Assembly (NCBI GenBank): GCA_977006965.1
Contig: OZ345359.1
Location: 1,116,001-1,180,000 of the forward strand
Direction: 5' to 3'
Length of the DNA stretch: 64,000 nucleotides
DNA from: Phymatolithon calcareum
Lineage: Eukaryota; Rhodophyta; Florideophyceae; Hapalidiales
Position numbers and translations under genes: made by a program. This document shows positions 29,727 through 40,900 of this stretch, one piece after another (the stretch's first letter is position 1; each line of letters opens with the position of its first letter). The notes beneath the pieces are model-generated. The model was given only the letters and a program-made list of their open reading frames with translations, did no database searches and had not been told where the DNA came from.

Positions 29727-29818
29727 GGGCCTTTAGCTCAAACGCGGGGACGCGGGGCAGTTGGTAGAGTGCGCGCTTAGCATGCGCGAGGTACCGGGAT
29801 CGAAGCCCGGAAGGTCCA
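29727..29818 (+). tRNA. tRNA-Ala (AGC) with a 19-20-nt insertion in the D-loop
   Basis: Acceptor strands GGGCCTT (29727-29733) and AAGGTCC (29811-29817) pair with one G-U, and the discriminator is A. D-stem GCTC/GAGT is 29736-29739 with 29767-29770. The anticodon arm is CGCGC-TTAGCAT-GCGCG (anticodon AGC), the variable loop AGGTA, the T arm CCGGG-ATCGAAG-CCCGG. All arms match tRNA-Ala, but the D-loop contains about 19 extra nt (29742-29760), made of two tandem ACGCGGGG units plus CAG. Removing them leaves a normal 73-nt tRNA with D-loop AATTGGTA. No intron is present at the usual 37/38 site. A T6 run at 29865-29870 could end Pol III transcription. The insertion splits the A-box promoter. Confidence 0.9.
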
Positions 29819-29880
29819 TGCAACGTGGGTAACTGCAGTGCAGGGGAGGCTACTGTGAGAGAGATTTTTTGGAAGTTTGG

Positions 29881-29966
29881 CGTGCATGCGACAACACAAC
29901 TTTTAATGGCGCATGCGAGAGATGGGTCGAAGTGACCTGGATGAAAAACAGACTAGGGCAGGTAAT
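29881..29966 (+). pseudogene. Left part of an older RNase H retroelement
   Basis: This frame (ending WVEVTWMKNRLGQV at 29964) continues directly into the RNase H-like frame at 31129 if the nested LINE and one copy of the duplicated target are removed. It begins about 60 bp after the tRNA. The true 5' limit of the element is not visible. Confidence 0.45.
29951..29966 (+). repeat. Target-site duplication of LINE copy 1 (left)
   Basis: GACTAGGGCAGGTAAT, identical to 31118-31133. Confidence 0.92.
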
Positions 29967-31117
29967 TTTTTTTTGAATTTTGAATTTATTAAACGCCCTC
30001 AGAAACACTCATAAGACTGTAAGGGAGATTCGTTTCAGATGCTACTACCTTGGTAGCTCCGTTACTCTGTTAAAGCCCGCAAAACCCGGGCTCGTTGCTA
30101 TCGTCGTAGCCCTAGCTGCAAAAACCCTCCTCCAGAGAAGGTGGAGGGAAAAGCTTAGAGTCCACTTGTCCTGTTCGTAGGAATCTCAGCGTCGCCGTTC
30201 TTGGTCTATTCCATGTCGTCATAAAAGACGATTGTGAGGAATAGTACTTTGTCAAGTGCCTTTTCAGTCTCACGAGTCTCCTCTTCTGTTAGTCGATATC
30301 TTTGAAGGTGCACTTCGAGCTTGTTCATGAGAGTTGGTACGATTTCACCGAATTTGTCTTCCAGAAGTGTGATACTCAATGGGGGAAAACGTCCGAATGC
30401 CCATTTAATCGCCAATTGGTGGTGACGTGCTTTCGGTAGTCTGATGATGGCGGGAGTAGACCCGGGAATATCATAAGGAATTTTCCTCTTTCTGCTCGCC
30501 TCCAAGCCGTCTCCTTCGTCTTTAAAGAGCAGGTCCCTCAACGATTTTGCTGGAACTCGCTGCTTAAGATAGGTTCGTGCCGTCTCGAATAGGTCGTGAT
30601 GTAACATTGATGATATGTCACGACACACCCATTGCAATTCCTCAACGTCTCTTTCCTCTCTTGGGACTGCGAGCAAGCCCATTTTCCTTGTTCTGGCTCG
30701 TTCAAGCATTCGTAACGCTAGAACTAGTCTTCTGTCTTCCGCATTATGTATGCGACAGAGAAGACGAAGTCTCGCGGTTCGATTTTTTGCGATTGGGCCA
30801 AATACTTGTCCAAAAGAAGTCTTCTCCACGTCTGCAATAGCTGTTTGAACTCTTGTCGTCCATGGCGTCAGGTGCATGGCATATTCCCATCTTGGCTGTA
30901 TCAAAGCCTTGTACATCTTGATTGCTTTTAAGGGGCTGAGTCCCCGGGCTGTTACACCAAGGGATCTCAGCTGATACACTGCTATCTTGGCCTGTCGGAT
31001 GCGTTCAAGCATTTTCTTGTCGGTAACTCCCTCACTGCTGAGTGATATGCCAAGGTATGGGACTTCTTTGACTTTTGTCAGCGTTTTCCCAGAAAGCTTG
31101 AATGTGGGTGATCTTGT
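29967..31117 (-). mobile_element. 5'-truncated LINE (non-LTR retrotransposon), copy 1
   Basis: A 1151-bp insertion flanked by an exact 16-bp target duplication, GACTAGGGCAGGTAAT (29951-29966 and 31118-31133). The 3' end is at the low-coordinate side and ends in an A-rich tail (AATAAATTCAAAATTCAAAA type). It keeps only the end of the reverse transcriptase and the region beyond. Truncation at the 5' end plus a tail and a variable-length target duplication is typical of target-primed reverse transcription. It interrupts an older RNase H-bearing element. Confidence 0.92.
30206..31117 (-). CDS. LINE reverse transcriptase C-terminal fragment (ORF2-like)
   Basis: About 300 codons without a stop inside LINE copy 1. 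The start keeps the last palm/thumb part of a non-LTR reverse transcriptase: FKLSGKTL, then VPYLGISLSSEGVT and the helical KMLERIRQAKIAVYQLRSLG, followed by KAIKMYKALIQPRWEYAMHL. The catalytic FADD box lies upstream of the truncation and is absent, so it cannot be active. The apparent upstream Met (31168) belongs to the target sequence, not to the element. The intact frame suggests a fairly recent insertion. Confidence 0.85.
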   Translation of the reverse strand, partial: TRSPTFKLSGKTLTKVKEVPYLGISLSSEGVTDKKMLERIRQAKIAVYQLRSLGVTARGLSPLKAIKMYKALIQPRWEYAMHLTPWTTRVQTAIADVEKTSFGQVFGPIAKNRTARLRLLCRIHNAEDRRLVLALRMLERARTRKMGLLAVPREERDVEELQWVCRDISSMLHHDLFETARTYLKQRVPAKSLRDLLFKDEGDGLEASRKRKIPYDIPGSTPAIIRLPKARHHQLAIKWAFGRFPPLSITLLEDKFGEIVPTLMNKLEVHLQRYRLTEEETRETEKALDKVLFLTIVFYDDME

Positions 31118-31133
31118 GACTAGGGCAGGTAAT
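31118..31133 (+). repeat. Target-site duplication of LINE copy 1 (right)
   Basis: GACTAGGGCAGGTAAT, identical to 29951-29966. Confidence 0.92.
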
Positions 31134-31621
31134 GTCACACGAGGTTCACATAGAGTGTGCTTGGACACCGAATCACTGCGGCGTCGCGAAGATTGAGGCC
31201 ACTGATGAGCTCGCGCGGCGGGGGATATTGGAATCGAGTCTAGTGTGGCATCAAGCGATACCTCTCACTTTGGAAGCGGCACGATCCATTATCAAACCGC
31301 CCTGTAGAACCAAACCAGGACCCTATCTACGTTCCCGAAAGCTCTGCACATCTCGCACGTGCAGAGATAGTACTCCACCAGCTCATAGTGAATTGCTGTC
31401 CTACTGTGGCATACTTTCACCATGAACGCAGAGATGATGAACCGCTACTCTGCGACCCAGTGTGCAAGATGTACCCGTATGGTGACAAGGAGACAGTGGA
31501 GCACCTAATTATACGCTGTTCTGGTCGGGCTGCTTCTCGACGACCATTCATCCGAAGAGTGCGGGGCAAAACGGTAGAAGATCTGTGCAGGGAGAGACCC
31601 TTAGAGATACTCCATGTTTGA
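31134..31621 (+). pseudogene. RNase H and C-terminal zinc region of an older retroelement
   Basis: The plus-strand frame from 31132 reads HIECAWTPNHCGVAKIEATD and then ELARRG, the end of an RNase H domain as found in LINE/retrotransposon polyproteins (compare the WxPGHxGxxxNExADxLA pattern). The frame then shifts near 31330-31350 into a second frame (to 31621) with CDPVCKMYPYGDKETVEHLI and IRCSGR, the CxxC...H...C knuckle that follows RNase H in such elements. The frameshift and substitutions mark it as dead. Confidence 0.75.
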
Positions 31622-32014
31622 ACAATGAGAATTTGCTCTAGGGTAAGTTTTGGCGTTAATTAATGTCTTCTGAAAGAAAGAAACTCTTTTCCAAACTTTG
31701 AAAAGGAGTTTTGAAATCTAGTAGATCGATCATTTATTGCACGTGCAATATGTAAGTGCGAATTCGATGACACGCGTTTTGTGATAAGAGAAATCACATC
31801 GGGTCTTCCTAAGCCAGGTGTTACGCTTGAGTATTGACTGTCGCACTTGCTCCCGCAAATTGGCTCCAATCTCGATGAGAAGTTTTGGTCAAAAATCCAT
31901 CATCATAACCAAACCTACATTATTGAATTATTTCTAAACTTAATCTCTTCTGCACCCGACCACTACCGTGCATGCTGCATCGATGAGAATCGCGGCCATC
32001 GCATTGCATTCGCG
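31622..32014. other. Spacer upstream of the IF-3 gene
   Basis: AT-rich; the last part is the 5' region of the IF-3 gene. The IF-3 frame is open upstream to 31847 but without an ATG. Nothing else is seen. Confidence 0.4.
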
Positions 32015-32830
32015 ATGAGCCTGCTGCAACCCGGGCGCGCTCTGCTGTACAATGTGTCGACACTGCGCTCTGCCTCATCCCGTCTTCTCGCCGTCCGAGC
32101 CCGCTCTCGTCCGGGCAGCATTGGTGGCGGCAAGGGACGCGACGGAGCAGACAACGGCCCGCGGCTAAACACAGCTCTGCGCCATCTGCGAGAAGTGCGG
32201 CTTGTTTCCGTAGAAGGAACCGATGAGGGGCTGATGTCTGGTGCGGCGGCTTACTCTCGTGCTCGGGACGAGGGTCTCGATCTGATGCAAGTACATGGCG
32301 GCGGCCCCAATGGTGCAGCCGTAGTTCGGTTGGTAGATTACGGTACCTATCTAGAGACTCAGCGGCGCCGGCGATACGAGGCGGCTCGTCGAAAAAAGGG
32401 CAACGATAGCGGAAGCACTTCAAGTCGTCTAAAGCAACTTCGTCTGTCTCCTTCCATTGGACCTCACGATCTTGCCATCAAGCTGCGACAGGCGCGTGCA
32501 TTTCTCGCGGATGGACATCGTGTGCGGGTGTACATGCAGTTCCGCCGCGGACAGGGTCGGCTCAAGGACGATGCGAAGGCCACTCTTGCCGGGGTGGCGC
32601 ATGAACTTGCTACTCTGGGCCGTTTGTGTGGCGTGGCAAGCATTGATGATGTCGAGCAGTTGTTCAAGGAGCCACCACCAGATCCGAATGCGCCGCCTGA
32701 TGCCCCTCGACCGCAGAAACCGCTTGAGATTTTGTTCGATCCTTTGCCGAAACGATTACGCGAGAAGGCTCTGAAAGTGGAGGCACAATCGGAAAGTAAC
32801 CAGCAGAATGTAAAGTCCGCTTCTGCGTAG
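32015..32830 (+). CDS. Organellar translation initiation factor IF-3
   Basis: A 271-aa protein from the ATG at 32015. Residues 1-45 are Arg/Ser/Ala/Leu-rich without acidic residues, a good mitochondrial or plastid presequence. The IF-3 N-domain runs about 48-125 (LNTALRHLREVRLVSVEG, then SRARDEGLDLMQV and VVRLVDYGTYLE); the basic linker RRRRYEAARRKKGN follows; the C-domain is about 140-220, with LRLSPSIGPHDLAIKLRQAR and VRVYMQFRRGQ. A Pro-rich acidic tail (EPPPDPNAPPDAP) extends beyond the bacterial length. IF-3 keeps the small ribosomal subunit free and proofreads the start codon. Which organelle it serves cannot be decided from this sequence. Confidence 0.88.
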   Translation: MSLLQPGRALLYNVSTLRSASSRLLAVRARSRPGSIGGGKGRDGADNGPRLNTALRHLREVRLVSVEGTDEGLMSGAAAYSRARDEGLDLMQVHGGGPNGAAVVRLVDYGTYLETQRRRRYEAARRKKGNDSGSTSSRLKQLRLSPSIGPHDLAIKLRQARAFLADGHRVRVYMQFRRGQGRLKDDAKATLAGVAHELATLGRLCGVASIDDVEQLFKEPPPDPNAPPDAPRPQKPLEILFDPLPKRLREKALKVEAQSESNQQNVKSASA

Positions 32831-33022
32831 GAAGGACGAGGCAGAAGGATAGAATTGATGGAGAGCCTGAAATAGAATAAGTGTAACAAAACTTTTACGT
32901 TTCTAGCAACATTCACTGGCAGATATGTCGCGATGAGTATTCCGCGTACTACAAATCTTTATGTTTTTATGGTTAAATGAATACGAAGAAGGTCAGTCTC
33001 CACGGCGGTGGCATCGCGTAGA

Positions 33023-33739
33023 CTAGAGCAGCTTTTTTTGCTTGAAAAAAGACATGAAATACACTACTTGCAGTGCTGCGGTGCACAAAAGCACGAAAAT
33101 AGCAAACACCGCCAGACGAACAACGCGCGTACCAACCTTCCTGTTGCGCCTCAGCAGCTTGCGTTCCCGCTTTTGCAGCAGAGAGATATCCTTGGTGAGC
33201 TGCCCAAGAGTCTCATGCATCTGGCGCATAGCAAGCGTCACACTCTTCACGTTTTTCTCTTCGGCAGCCGCTTCGCCGGATTCACGCCGGTCGGCTGGTC
33301 TTACATGGAAGGTGACGGCCCGTTTCTTTCCATCGGACTCGGTACCACGAGCATGCATCAGGGTAATACAGGCGGAGAATGTTGACCTGAAGGCATCGTC
33401 ATCATCTTCATCATCGACGTCGTAATCGTCGTAGTTCCCACCCTCCATGTCGGCGTGGTGTGGCGATACTGGGGTACGAAAGGAAAACTTTGATACGCCA
33501 CGTAGTCGTCCAGAGAACACAGGCGCTGCGCCTTTGATACCAGATTTCACAAGCACGTCGAGCTCTGGAGTGCCTGATCCCGCATCGGCGAGCGCAGTTC
33601 CATGCATTAGCGTGTTTGCGTCGGCTTCGAACGTGAAGCAGCGCCGATCGCCGTCATTGAGATAAAAACGAAGCGCAGACGCGCACGGCAGAAGCAGAAC
33701 AAGCGCCAGTAATGCTGGCAGTAGACCCCGGAGGCGCAT
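33023..33739 (-). CDS. p24/TMED (emp24/gp25L) family cargo receptor
   Basis: A 238-aa type I membrane protein of the early secretory pathway, acting in COPII/COPI vesicle cargo sorting. It has a signal peptide (1-22), a GOLD domain (about 23-148) with the probable disulfide pair C34/C124, a coiled-coil stretch (about 163-203, RQMHETLGQLTKDISLLQKRE), a membrane segment (about 207-229) and a short cytosolic tail FFKQKKLL carrying the diphenylalanine and dilysine signals for COPII and COPI. The GOLD domain contains an unusual acidic loop (about 98-116, including DVDDEDDDD). Start ATG is at 33739. Confidence 0.93.
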   Translation of the reverse strand: MRLRGLLPALLALVLLLPCASALRFYLNDGDRRCFTFEADANTLMHGTALADAGSGTPELDVLVKSGIKGAAPVFSGRLRGVSKFSFRTPVSPHHADMEGGNYDDYDVDDEDDDDAFRSTFSACITLMHARGTESDGKKRAVTFHVRPADRRESGEAAAEEKNVKSVTLAMRQMHETLGQLTKDISLLQKRERKLLRRNRKVGTRVVRLAVFAIFVLLCTAALQVVYFMSFFKQKKLL

Positions 33740-34913
33740 TGTCAGACGTATGGACCGATGCCACGCCGGATTCGCGCCGGCGTGCTCGGCTCTTTAGAAT
33801 TCGAAAAAATCAACAAACGGTACGCTAAGGATATCGGGACAGCAGGAAATGGAACTTTTTTGGGCACGGCATGCAGTTCATCGAGATAGAATTAAAAGCG
33901 GATTTTTTGGTAATAATAATGCTATGTTATGATCGGGCGCGATCACTGGAAAGGGATGGAGCACAATTACTTGAATATCTCAAATTTTTGCGAACTCAAA
34001 TCAGACAATCAATCTCTCGGAAAAGTTTAAGAGCTCGTCTGAAGTCAGTCAAAGACCACTCAGAAACATTTCATAGCAATTCCGTAGCCTGAACATTTCC
34101 TGAATTTGCCAAGCGCGCACTGATTGCAGGCAGTTCTTCCCTCTCGTTCATAAAACTGTGACCGCGTGGCAAAGATGTTACCAATTCCATGTTCAGTGTG
34201 TGAATCCACACTCGAATGAGCTATAGTACTATCTTGTGGTTTTTCATGATCTAGACCCCATTGTATGTGCAGATAGCACAGTGTCGAACTTATTGGCGTT
34301 AACGTAATCTTGATATATTTTACGCCTTCGTAGCTTGCCATCAAGCGTGGAAGGCGTATGTGCAGCTCAGTTGCCGCTGTGTTGCTTGTCAGATTAAATT
34401 TCACTTCGGTTGAGGATGAATAACCATTAAAGTTAGTTCGGTTTCAGGTTTTCATTCGTACTAGTAGTACAATCAATGTTGTATTCTTCATTTGCTCATT
34501 TTCTTTTCCTAGCTTGGCGGGAATGCTCGCGTTCATCATAGACACTGGTTCTCGTCCAAGCGGAAACCCGCCGGCTATGTAAGTGTATATTCTACAGAAT
34601 TCTGTCACTTGCTTGACCATGAAAAACTTCATTACTTGAGTATGACAAGTTTGATCTGGGCCGAAAACGCGATCAGCATGTTATCTTAACAATTGTCCTC
34701 CGACATTTCCTCTGCGCAAAGGCGTTGAAGTTATTTTTCAATTCGAGCTGTGCGGAAGAGCGGGACAGCGGAACGTTCCAAAGCGTAAATGCATCTTCTC
34801 TTCGAGAACCGCATGGTCCATTTCACAGGCGATTTCCATCTGTACCATATGAACACGAGTATTCCGAAGGCGGTCCTTGCTGACTGAGATATTTGACGAT
34901 AGCTTCCTGAGTA
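33740..34913. other. Divergent 1.2-kb intergenic region
   Basis: It separates the starts of the p24 gene and the TIC236-like gene and should contain both promoters. A GC-rich hairpin (CCACGCCGG facing CGCCGGCGTG) lies near 33760-33785, just upstream of the p24 start. No other gene is recognised. Confidence 0.5.
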
Positions 34914-37900
34914 ATGACCCCTTTTTCCAGCTTGCTGTGCTGCCATGGAACCTGCGTAGCGTTTGCATCACCCCTGCCAATTGAGCGAAATGCATTGGCA
35001 AGGAAGTGGAATTCTGGATGTCTACGCGCGCGGGACCATGTTCGAGCTCCTCTCCGTGGGATACAACTTGGAACATGCCAATCTTTGCATAAGATGATTT
35101 CAGGCGCGTCGTCATTATCTATGTCGTCACAGTCATGGAAGTTTCCGCGCTGGTATACGCATCAGCTCATGTCTTCCAGCGATGAGCCTGCGAACCGCGA
35201 GATTTCTCAGGGCGTTGTACAAAACGATTACACTTCTGCTCTGACCCAACCGCCAAGATCTTCTCCACCGAAGCGCATAATTGCGTTGAAAGTTTTCTGC
35301 GCTTCGGTTTTGCTTGCGAACGTGTCACTGGCATGGGGTTTGTACTTTTCGTTTACGAAGCGTTCTCAAGAAACTGTGGCAGAACTCTCGACTGAAGTTT
35401 TGGGGAGACCACTGAAAGTAGGGCGAATTGTTCGTTTGCTTCCGTCCGGCGGTTTGCGTATTGGGAAGTCTAAACTACTTCGCAACACGAGCACGCCGAC
35501 AGCTCCTGAAGTATCTGCTCGTTGCACGGACGTTTGGCTTGGTGGCACGTGGGATGCCATTGTTTCTTCCAAACCGATTTCTGTCAATGTGTCGCTGACT
35601 AATGCCACAATATCTGTGCACCAGAAAGTTGTCATGGGATCGAAAGGAAAAGAAACCACGCAGTGGGACCCTGGTCTACCCTCGGCCATAGCGTCTAGTG
35701 AAGCTGACAAAACCGGATTCTTTTCTTCAGACTCAGAGCAGGCTGCATCGTCTCATCATTCCCTCTTGCCAAGGAACTTTCGAGTTCAACCGGGCAAACT
35801 AAGCATTGAGAAAAGCACCGTGTTCTTGCACAGTGCCGTTCTCCCAGATTATGGACATGGTGGAGAAGTGGTTGAAGTTCGAAACGTCTCTGCATGCGCT
35901 ACTTTTCCAACAGTGAAAGACATTAGGGGAACTGAGATGGCCGCGGAAACTGGCCTTCCTTTCGATCTCGAAGGGGAGTTTCAAGCTCAGGTTGAAGGCT
36001 CGACTGTCGGCGGTGGAGCTATTGACGTGTCTGCGCGTGCGGATGGGAAGCGCATCATGAGCTTGCAACCGGGGGATGAAATATGTAATCTGCGGGTTCG
36101 CGGAGAAGATATTATGGCGCCGAAAGTCGCTGCATTTCTCAGCCTCCCGTTTCGTGCGAATGTTGGACAATGTAGCGGTGACGTCAGAATTCATTTTCTG
36201 TATCGCACAGGGACGCTTATCCCAGACATTCACGGTGAAGCTGAGGTAAAAGATCTTTCGTTAAGATTTCACCCGGATCCCAAAACTCCGGAATTTATTG
36301 ATTTGGCAGGAAAATTGCGCTTCGATCGAAAAGATCTTTTTTTGGATGGCGCAAGAGGTACATTGGGGACCCTTCCGTTGACGGTGGTGGGGGATATTGC
36401 TCTTGACGGCGAATATAATTTGTTGGGATATATTCCCAGTGTCGATGTGAACAATATATTGGAGACGTTTGATGTGGAGAAGTTTGTACCTGTCACAGGT
36501 CAAGTGAAAGGTGAGGCGAAAATGACGGGTCCTCTTGAGGACCCAACGATCGTTGGATGGGCAGAAACTACAAGCGAAGAAGTTATCTTTGACCGATTGC
36601 CTCTTGCTTCTGCTAGTGTGGATTTCGCATGGGAGGCCATGGCTGGTACGTTGAAATTCACAGATATTCAAGCGAAAATTGCTGGTCAAGGTACATGTAC
36701 TGGTGAAGGTGGACTTTACTTCGATATGACGAAGGAGACCCCTTTCGGCATTTCTCGTCCGACACATCACAGCAATAGCCCAAAAGCTGCATACTGGAAT
36801 TCGGATGCTACCGAAGCTCTTCCTGCACATCCCGAGGATGACTTGGAGATCGATGAATATGCACCCTATCGCTCCTATGATTCCATGAGTTTCAATTTCA
36901 AAGTCGAAGATGTGAAAGGCAGTGATCTGCTCCGTTACTATGGAGGGAAGTATGGTGGAATGGCGGCGCTCTCGGTGGGTACTGTTGAGGGAGCGGGGGT
37001 ACTGGCAGGTCATTCGAAAGACGCCAATTGCCGTGTCACTTGGAGAAGTGTGTCTCCACCTCCGGCTGTCACATTGCGAGGTGATGGAGAGCATGCACCT
37101 GAAGTCAAGCCAATATCCAAGAGCGAGGTGAAATTGCCGGGAAATTCGACTAGTGGAACAAGGGCAGAAAATCCTGTCACTGCTGAATCTCGACGTAAAG
37201 CAACGGAATCTCAGGCTGAGGTTGAAGACTCCGGTGCCGATGATGCACCGCATTCCGACGATGCAGTTTCAAAGGCGGAGAAAGAGCAGATGAATGCCTC
37301 AATTTTGCCTTCTTTCCAGAACGCGGCAGGATCATCCTTTAATCTTTCCGAATATCAAAATTCACTCAGGGGCGGTGATTTTCAAGGACTCGTGTACATC
37401 AAGCTGGGTGATCTGCCTGCCGCGCGACGAGTTAAAGTCCGAACAACAGTGAAAGGGCTCGATGCACGTCGCCTAGGATGGCTGGACAAATCGATGCAGG
37501 GCAGTCTGTCCCAAGTCCCGCTTCTCGATACGTCCGTGGACACTTATTTCAAAGGTGTTATGCATCAGCGACCGATAATTCCGTTAGGCTGTACGGAAGT
37601 ACCGCGCACTCCTCGAATGGAACTTCTCGGCGCTGATGGTGCACTTGCTGTTCGACGGCTATCTATGAACAAGGTCAAATTTTCGAAAACTATGACGGGA
37701 TCTTTTTCTTTCAGTACCTCTGACTTCTCGATGTCACTAAAGGAAATATCGAGAAGCGTAAATTCTTCAGAAGTTAAGCCACAGGAAGAAAATTCAGCGA
37801 ACGGAACATCTGACACTGGTAAGCCTGCAGGGCCGACAAGTGCAGTGCCGGCGTTAGGCGACGAGCTGACTGTTTCAGCATCTCTAAAAGGAGAAGCTCT

Positions 37901-40900
37901 TCTTCGTCTTCGACAGGGAAAGACGGATATTGTTGCATCTGTAGCTACCGATAAATCAAAGCACCATGTCGTGGACGTATTCGCAAGAGGTGTTGCGATT
38001 CAAGACTTTCTTGGGGAAGACTTCAAGATTGGTGGAGCGAGTACTGTTGCTGGTATTTTTGATGCTGACGCACGCCTGAACCTAAGCACTCGAAAGGGCG
38101 AAGGTAATTTCAGTTTGCAAAAACCTCGAGTCGGTCCATTGAGATTGATGTCAGTCAGCAGTGAGATTCTGTGGCGTGGACAGGACCTTTCTCTGCTGAA
38201 GTGTTTGCTTCGGAGCAGAAGGTCGGAATTTGAGTTAACTGGTAATGCCACTATGCCTGTACGACCTGGCAGTGAATTTGCTTGGGACGCAAGCATAGAT
38301 ATTCCGCGCGCAAGCCTTGGGGAAATTGTGAGAGCATGTCAGAAGGGATCGCAAATTGCAAATGCGATTGGACCATCAAGGAGTGCACCTGCTATAACTT
38401 CTGCAAGGCCGAGCGATAGGATATCATGGATGCAAAGACTATCGCAGGTTTCATCGTCAGCCGACAGCGATTCGTTCAGTATTCTTGATGTTCCTGATGG
38501 TACTCTAGCAGACCAAGTGAACTGGTTTGATCAGTATCTTGTTGAAAGTAAGCGATTTGGGAAACAAAGAGACGTTTTTGTGCCGGAGAAAATACCAGAA
38601 AAGAGCTTGACCGTAATCAATCCTGACATAATTCAGGGAAATGTTGGTGGAAAGCTGCGCCTAAAATACGAGAAAAAGGGACTGCAAAAGAAGAAGGCGA
38701 TTCTGGTGAGCAGAAATCTCTCCAGTGAAGGCTCTCCTTTAGACTTTCTTCAAGATCTATCTGCGGACTTCGAATTGACTGGAACTGACTGGAGTACAGG
38801 CAACCACAGCCTTTCTCGGGCATCGGTGAAGGGCAGATTGCTGAATAATACTTTCAGTATTGGAACTTTGCGATGTCAAGATGAGGGTGGTTTCTTTGCG
38901 CAAGGGAAGGGGTACATTCGCTCCGATGGAACTGTCAAGATGAATGCAGACATGGAAAAGGCACCTGCTTCTCTTCTTGCAACGTATTTCCAAGCACCGG
39001 TGGTAGCTGGTGGAGACTACAGTGGGCAATTGGATATCAAAGGAAACCTCAGAGATCCCGAAGGAGAAGGCTTGCTTGTGTGGACGAATGCGACTTTGAA
39101 TGGCCAGAAATTACAGGAGGCTCGCAGTGAATTGAAATTTGAGAACGGTCGATGTGCTGTGAATGTCTCTGCTAGAGTTGACGGAAAGGCGGCCGTGAGG
39201 ACCTCTGATGAGAGCGAGCAAAGTGGGGAAGGAAGGAGGAAAGGAGAGGTTCTTCGTGTTTCTGTGGAACTACCTGTACACAGCTACTGGAACAGGGTTT
39301 TGAAAGGATCAATTCCTTCGTCAGTGTACGATGCTCTTTTTGAAAATGAGCAGAACAGGTTTGGCCAGCAATATATGGATGAGCGGGTTCGCATGATGGC
39401 TGATATCCGAAAGTTTGGCCTGGTTTTCTTGAACGCTGTGCTCCCTGATCTGCGGTGGACGGGGGGTTCTGCTGATGTGAACATGGAAGTGAGCGGGTCG
39501 CTCCGCCTTCCTGTAGTTAAAGGACGTGTGAGTGTTCATGGCGGACAGATGTGGCCACAAGCTCTTGCGGAGCCCCTTGATGGAGTTAGGGGTGAAGTCA
39601 TTTTCGATGAGGTCGGCACCGTATCTTTGAAATCTGTGTATGGTCGATGCAATGGGAAAGGCTTGCATGTGCACGGGGATGTTTTGTTATCGGAGCAGCA
39701 CAGAGCGACACTTAATGAAGTTGCAACGCATGGACGGTTGCTTTCTTCAGCTAAGGCAACGACATCGGAGGTAAGCTCAGAGAAGATGTCGAAAGCTGCA
39801 TTGAAAGCGCTGGTGGAGAGAAGAGCGCAAGCGGCAGCATTGCAAGGAAAGGTCAATCGTGGCTTGACATTTGAAATGGGCGATGTACCAGTTCATGTCA
39901 AGGACGTTCTTGAAGGAACAATATCGGGCAAAATCGTTGTGAAAAGAACACTGGCAAACCCAGAGATCAGCGGGGCCATGGGGATCAGCAAAGGTGCAAT
40001 ATTCCTTTCAAACCCATCATCTCCTCGCGGCAATACAAACCTTGCGCGAGGAAAAGCCAAGGACGGATTTCGCAGGGCTGAGCATAGGCTGCAGTTGCGT
40101 AAATCATCGAAGGTAGAAGTGAGTGAAAAATCAGATGACACTGACGGAGAAATTTCGCAGAACCGGAGCTCAACACTTCGTACCAAGGCGAAGTCCAGTG
40201 TTGAAGAAGCGCGTGATGAGATCGAAAAAGGAGCTACGTCAATGACTGAAAATGCTGCATCGCAGAGCAGCAGAATAGACTTGAAAGATCTGCGAATATC
40301 TGTGGGGCGGGATATGCAGATCGTTTACCCGTTTTTGTTGAATCTGGAAGCGCATGGCAGTTTGGAGATCTCCGGTCCGTTGGACAAGCCGGAGCCGCAT
40401 GGAACGATTTACTTTTCTCAAGGACAGGTGAACCTTCTCGCTTCACGAATGGACATCAAAAGAGGGGAGGAAAGCTACGCGCGGTTCGAACGCGGTTCGA
40501 GCGATGAACCCATCTTGAACATTGCACTTGAGGACGACGACATGGTGGTGCGCATACACGAGGCTGTTCCGTCAAAATGGGCGGATCATCTTGAGATCAA
40601 GAACAAGCGCGGCGGTGAATTGGGGGACAGCTCGTGGGCGCAGGTACTTCAGTCCAGACTGGAAAGTGGAGATGGGACGGCGACTGCACGTTCGGCTCTT
40701 CGCAAGCTGGCCAACAGTTATGTGACGCAAGTCGCGGGGACGAAGGGGAATGTTGGAAGTTTTCAGTGGCGATTACATCCAATTCTGGGTGGGGTGAGTG
40801 GGGAAAGCTCGGGCAATGTCGCCGAGGACCTTGGTGCTGGGGCGAAAATCAGTTACGGGAGAGGATCGCTGTCTATGAGAAAAGCGCTGTCTGGAGCTAA

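Noticed and set aside
29368-29823. 151-codon minus-strand frame starting inside the tRNA gene
   Set aside because: Begins on the antisense of the tRNA-Ala and shows no known domain.
36261-37253. 330-codon minus-strand frame inside the TIC236-like gene
   Set aside because: Cys/His/Arg-rich shadow of a well supported coding frame.
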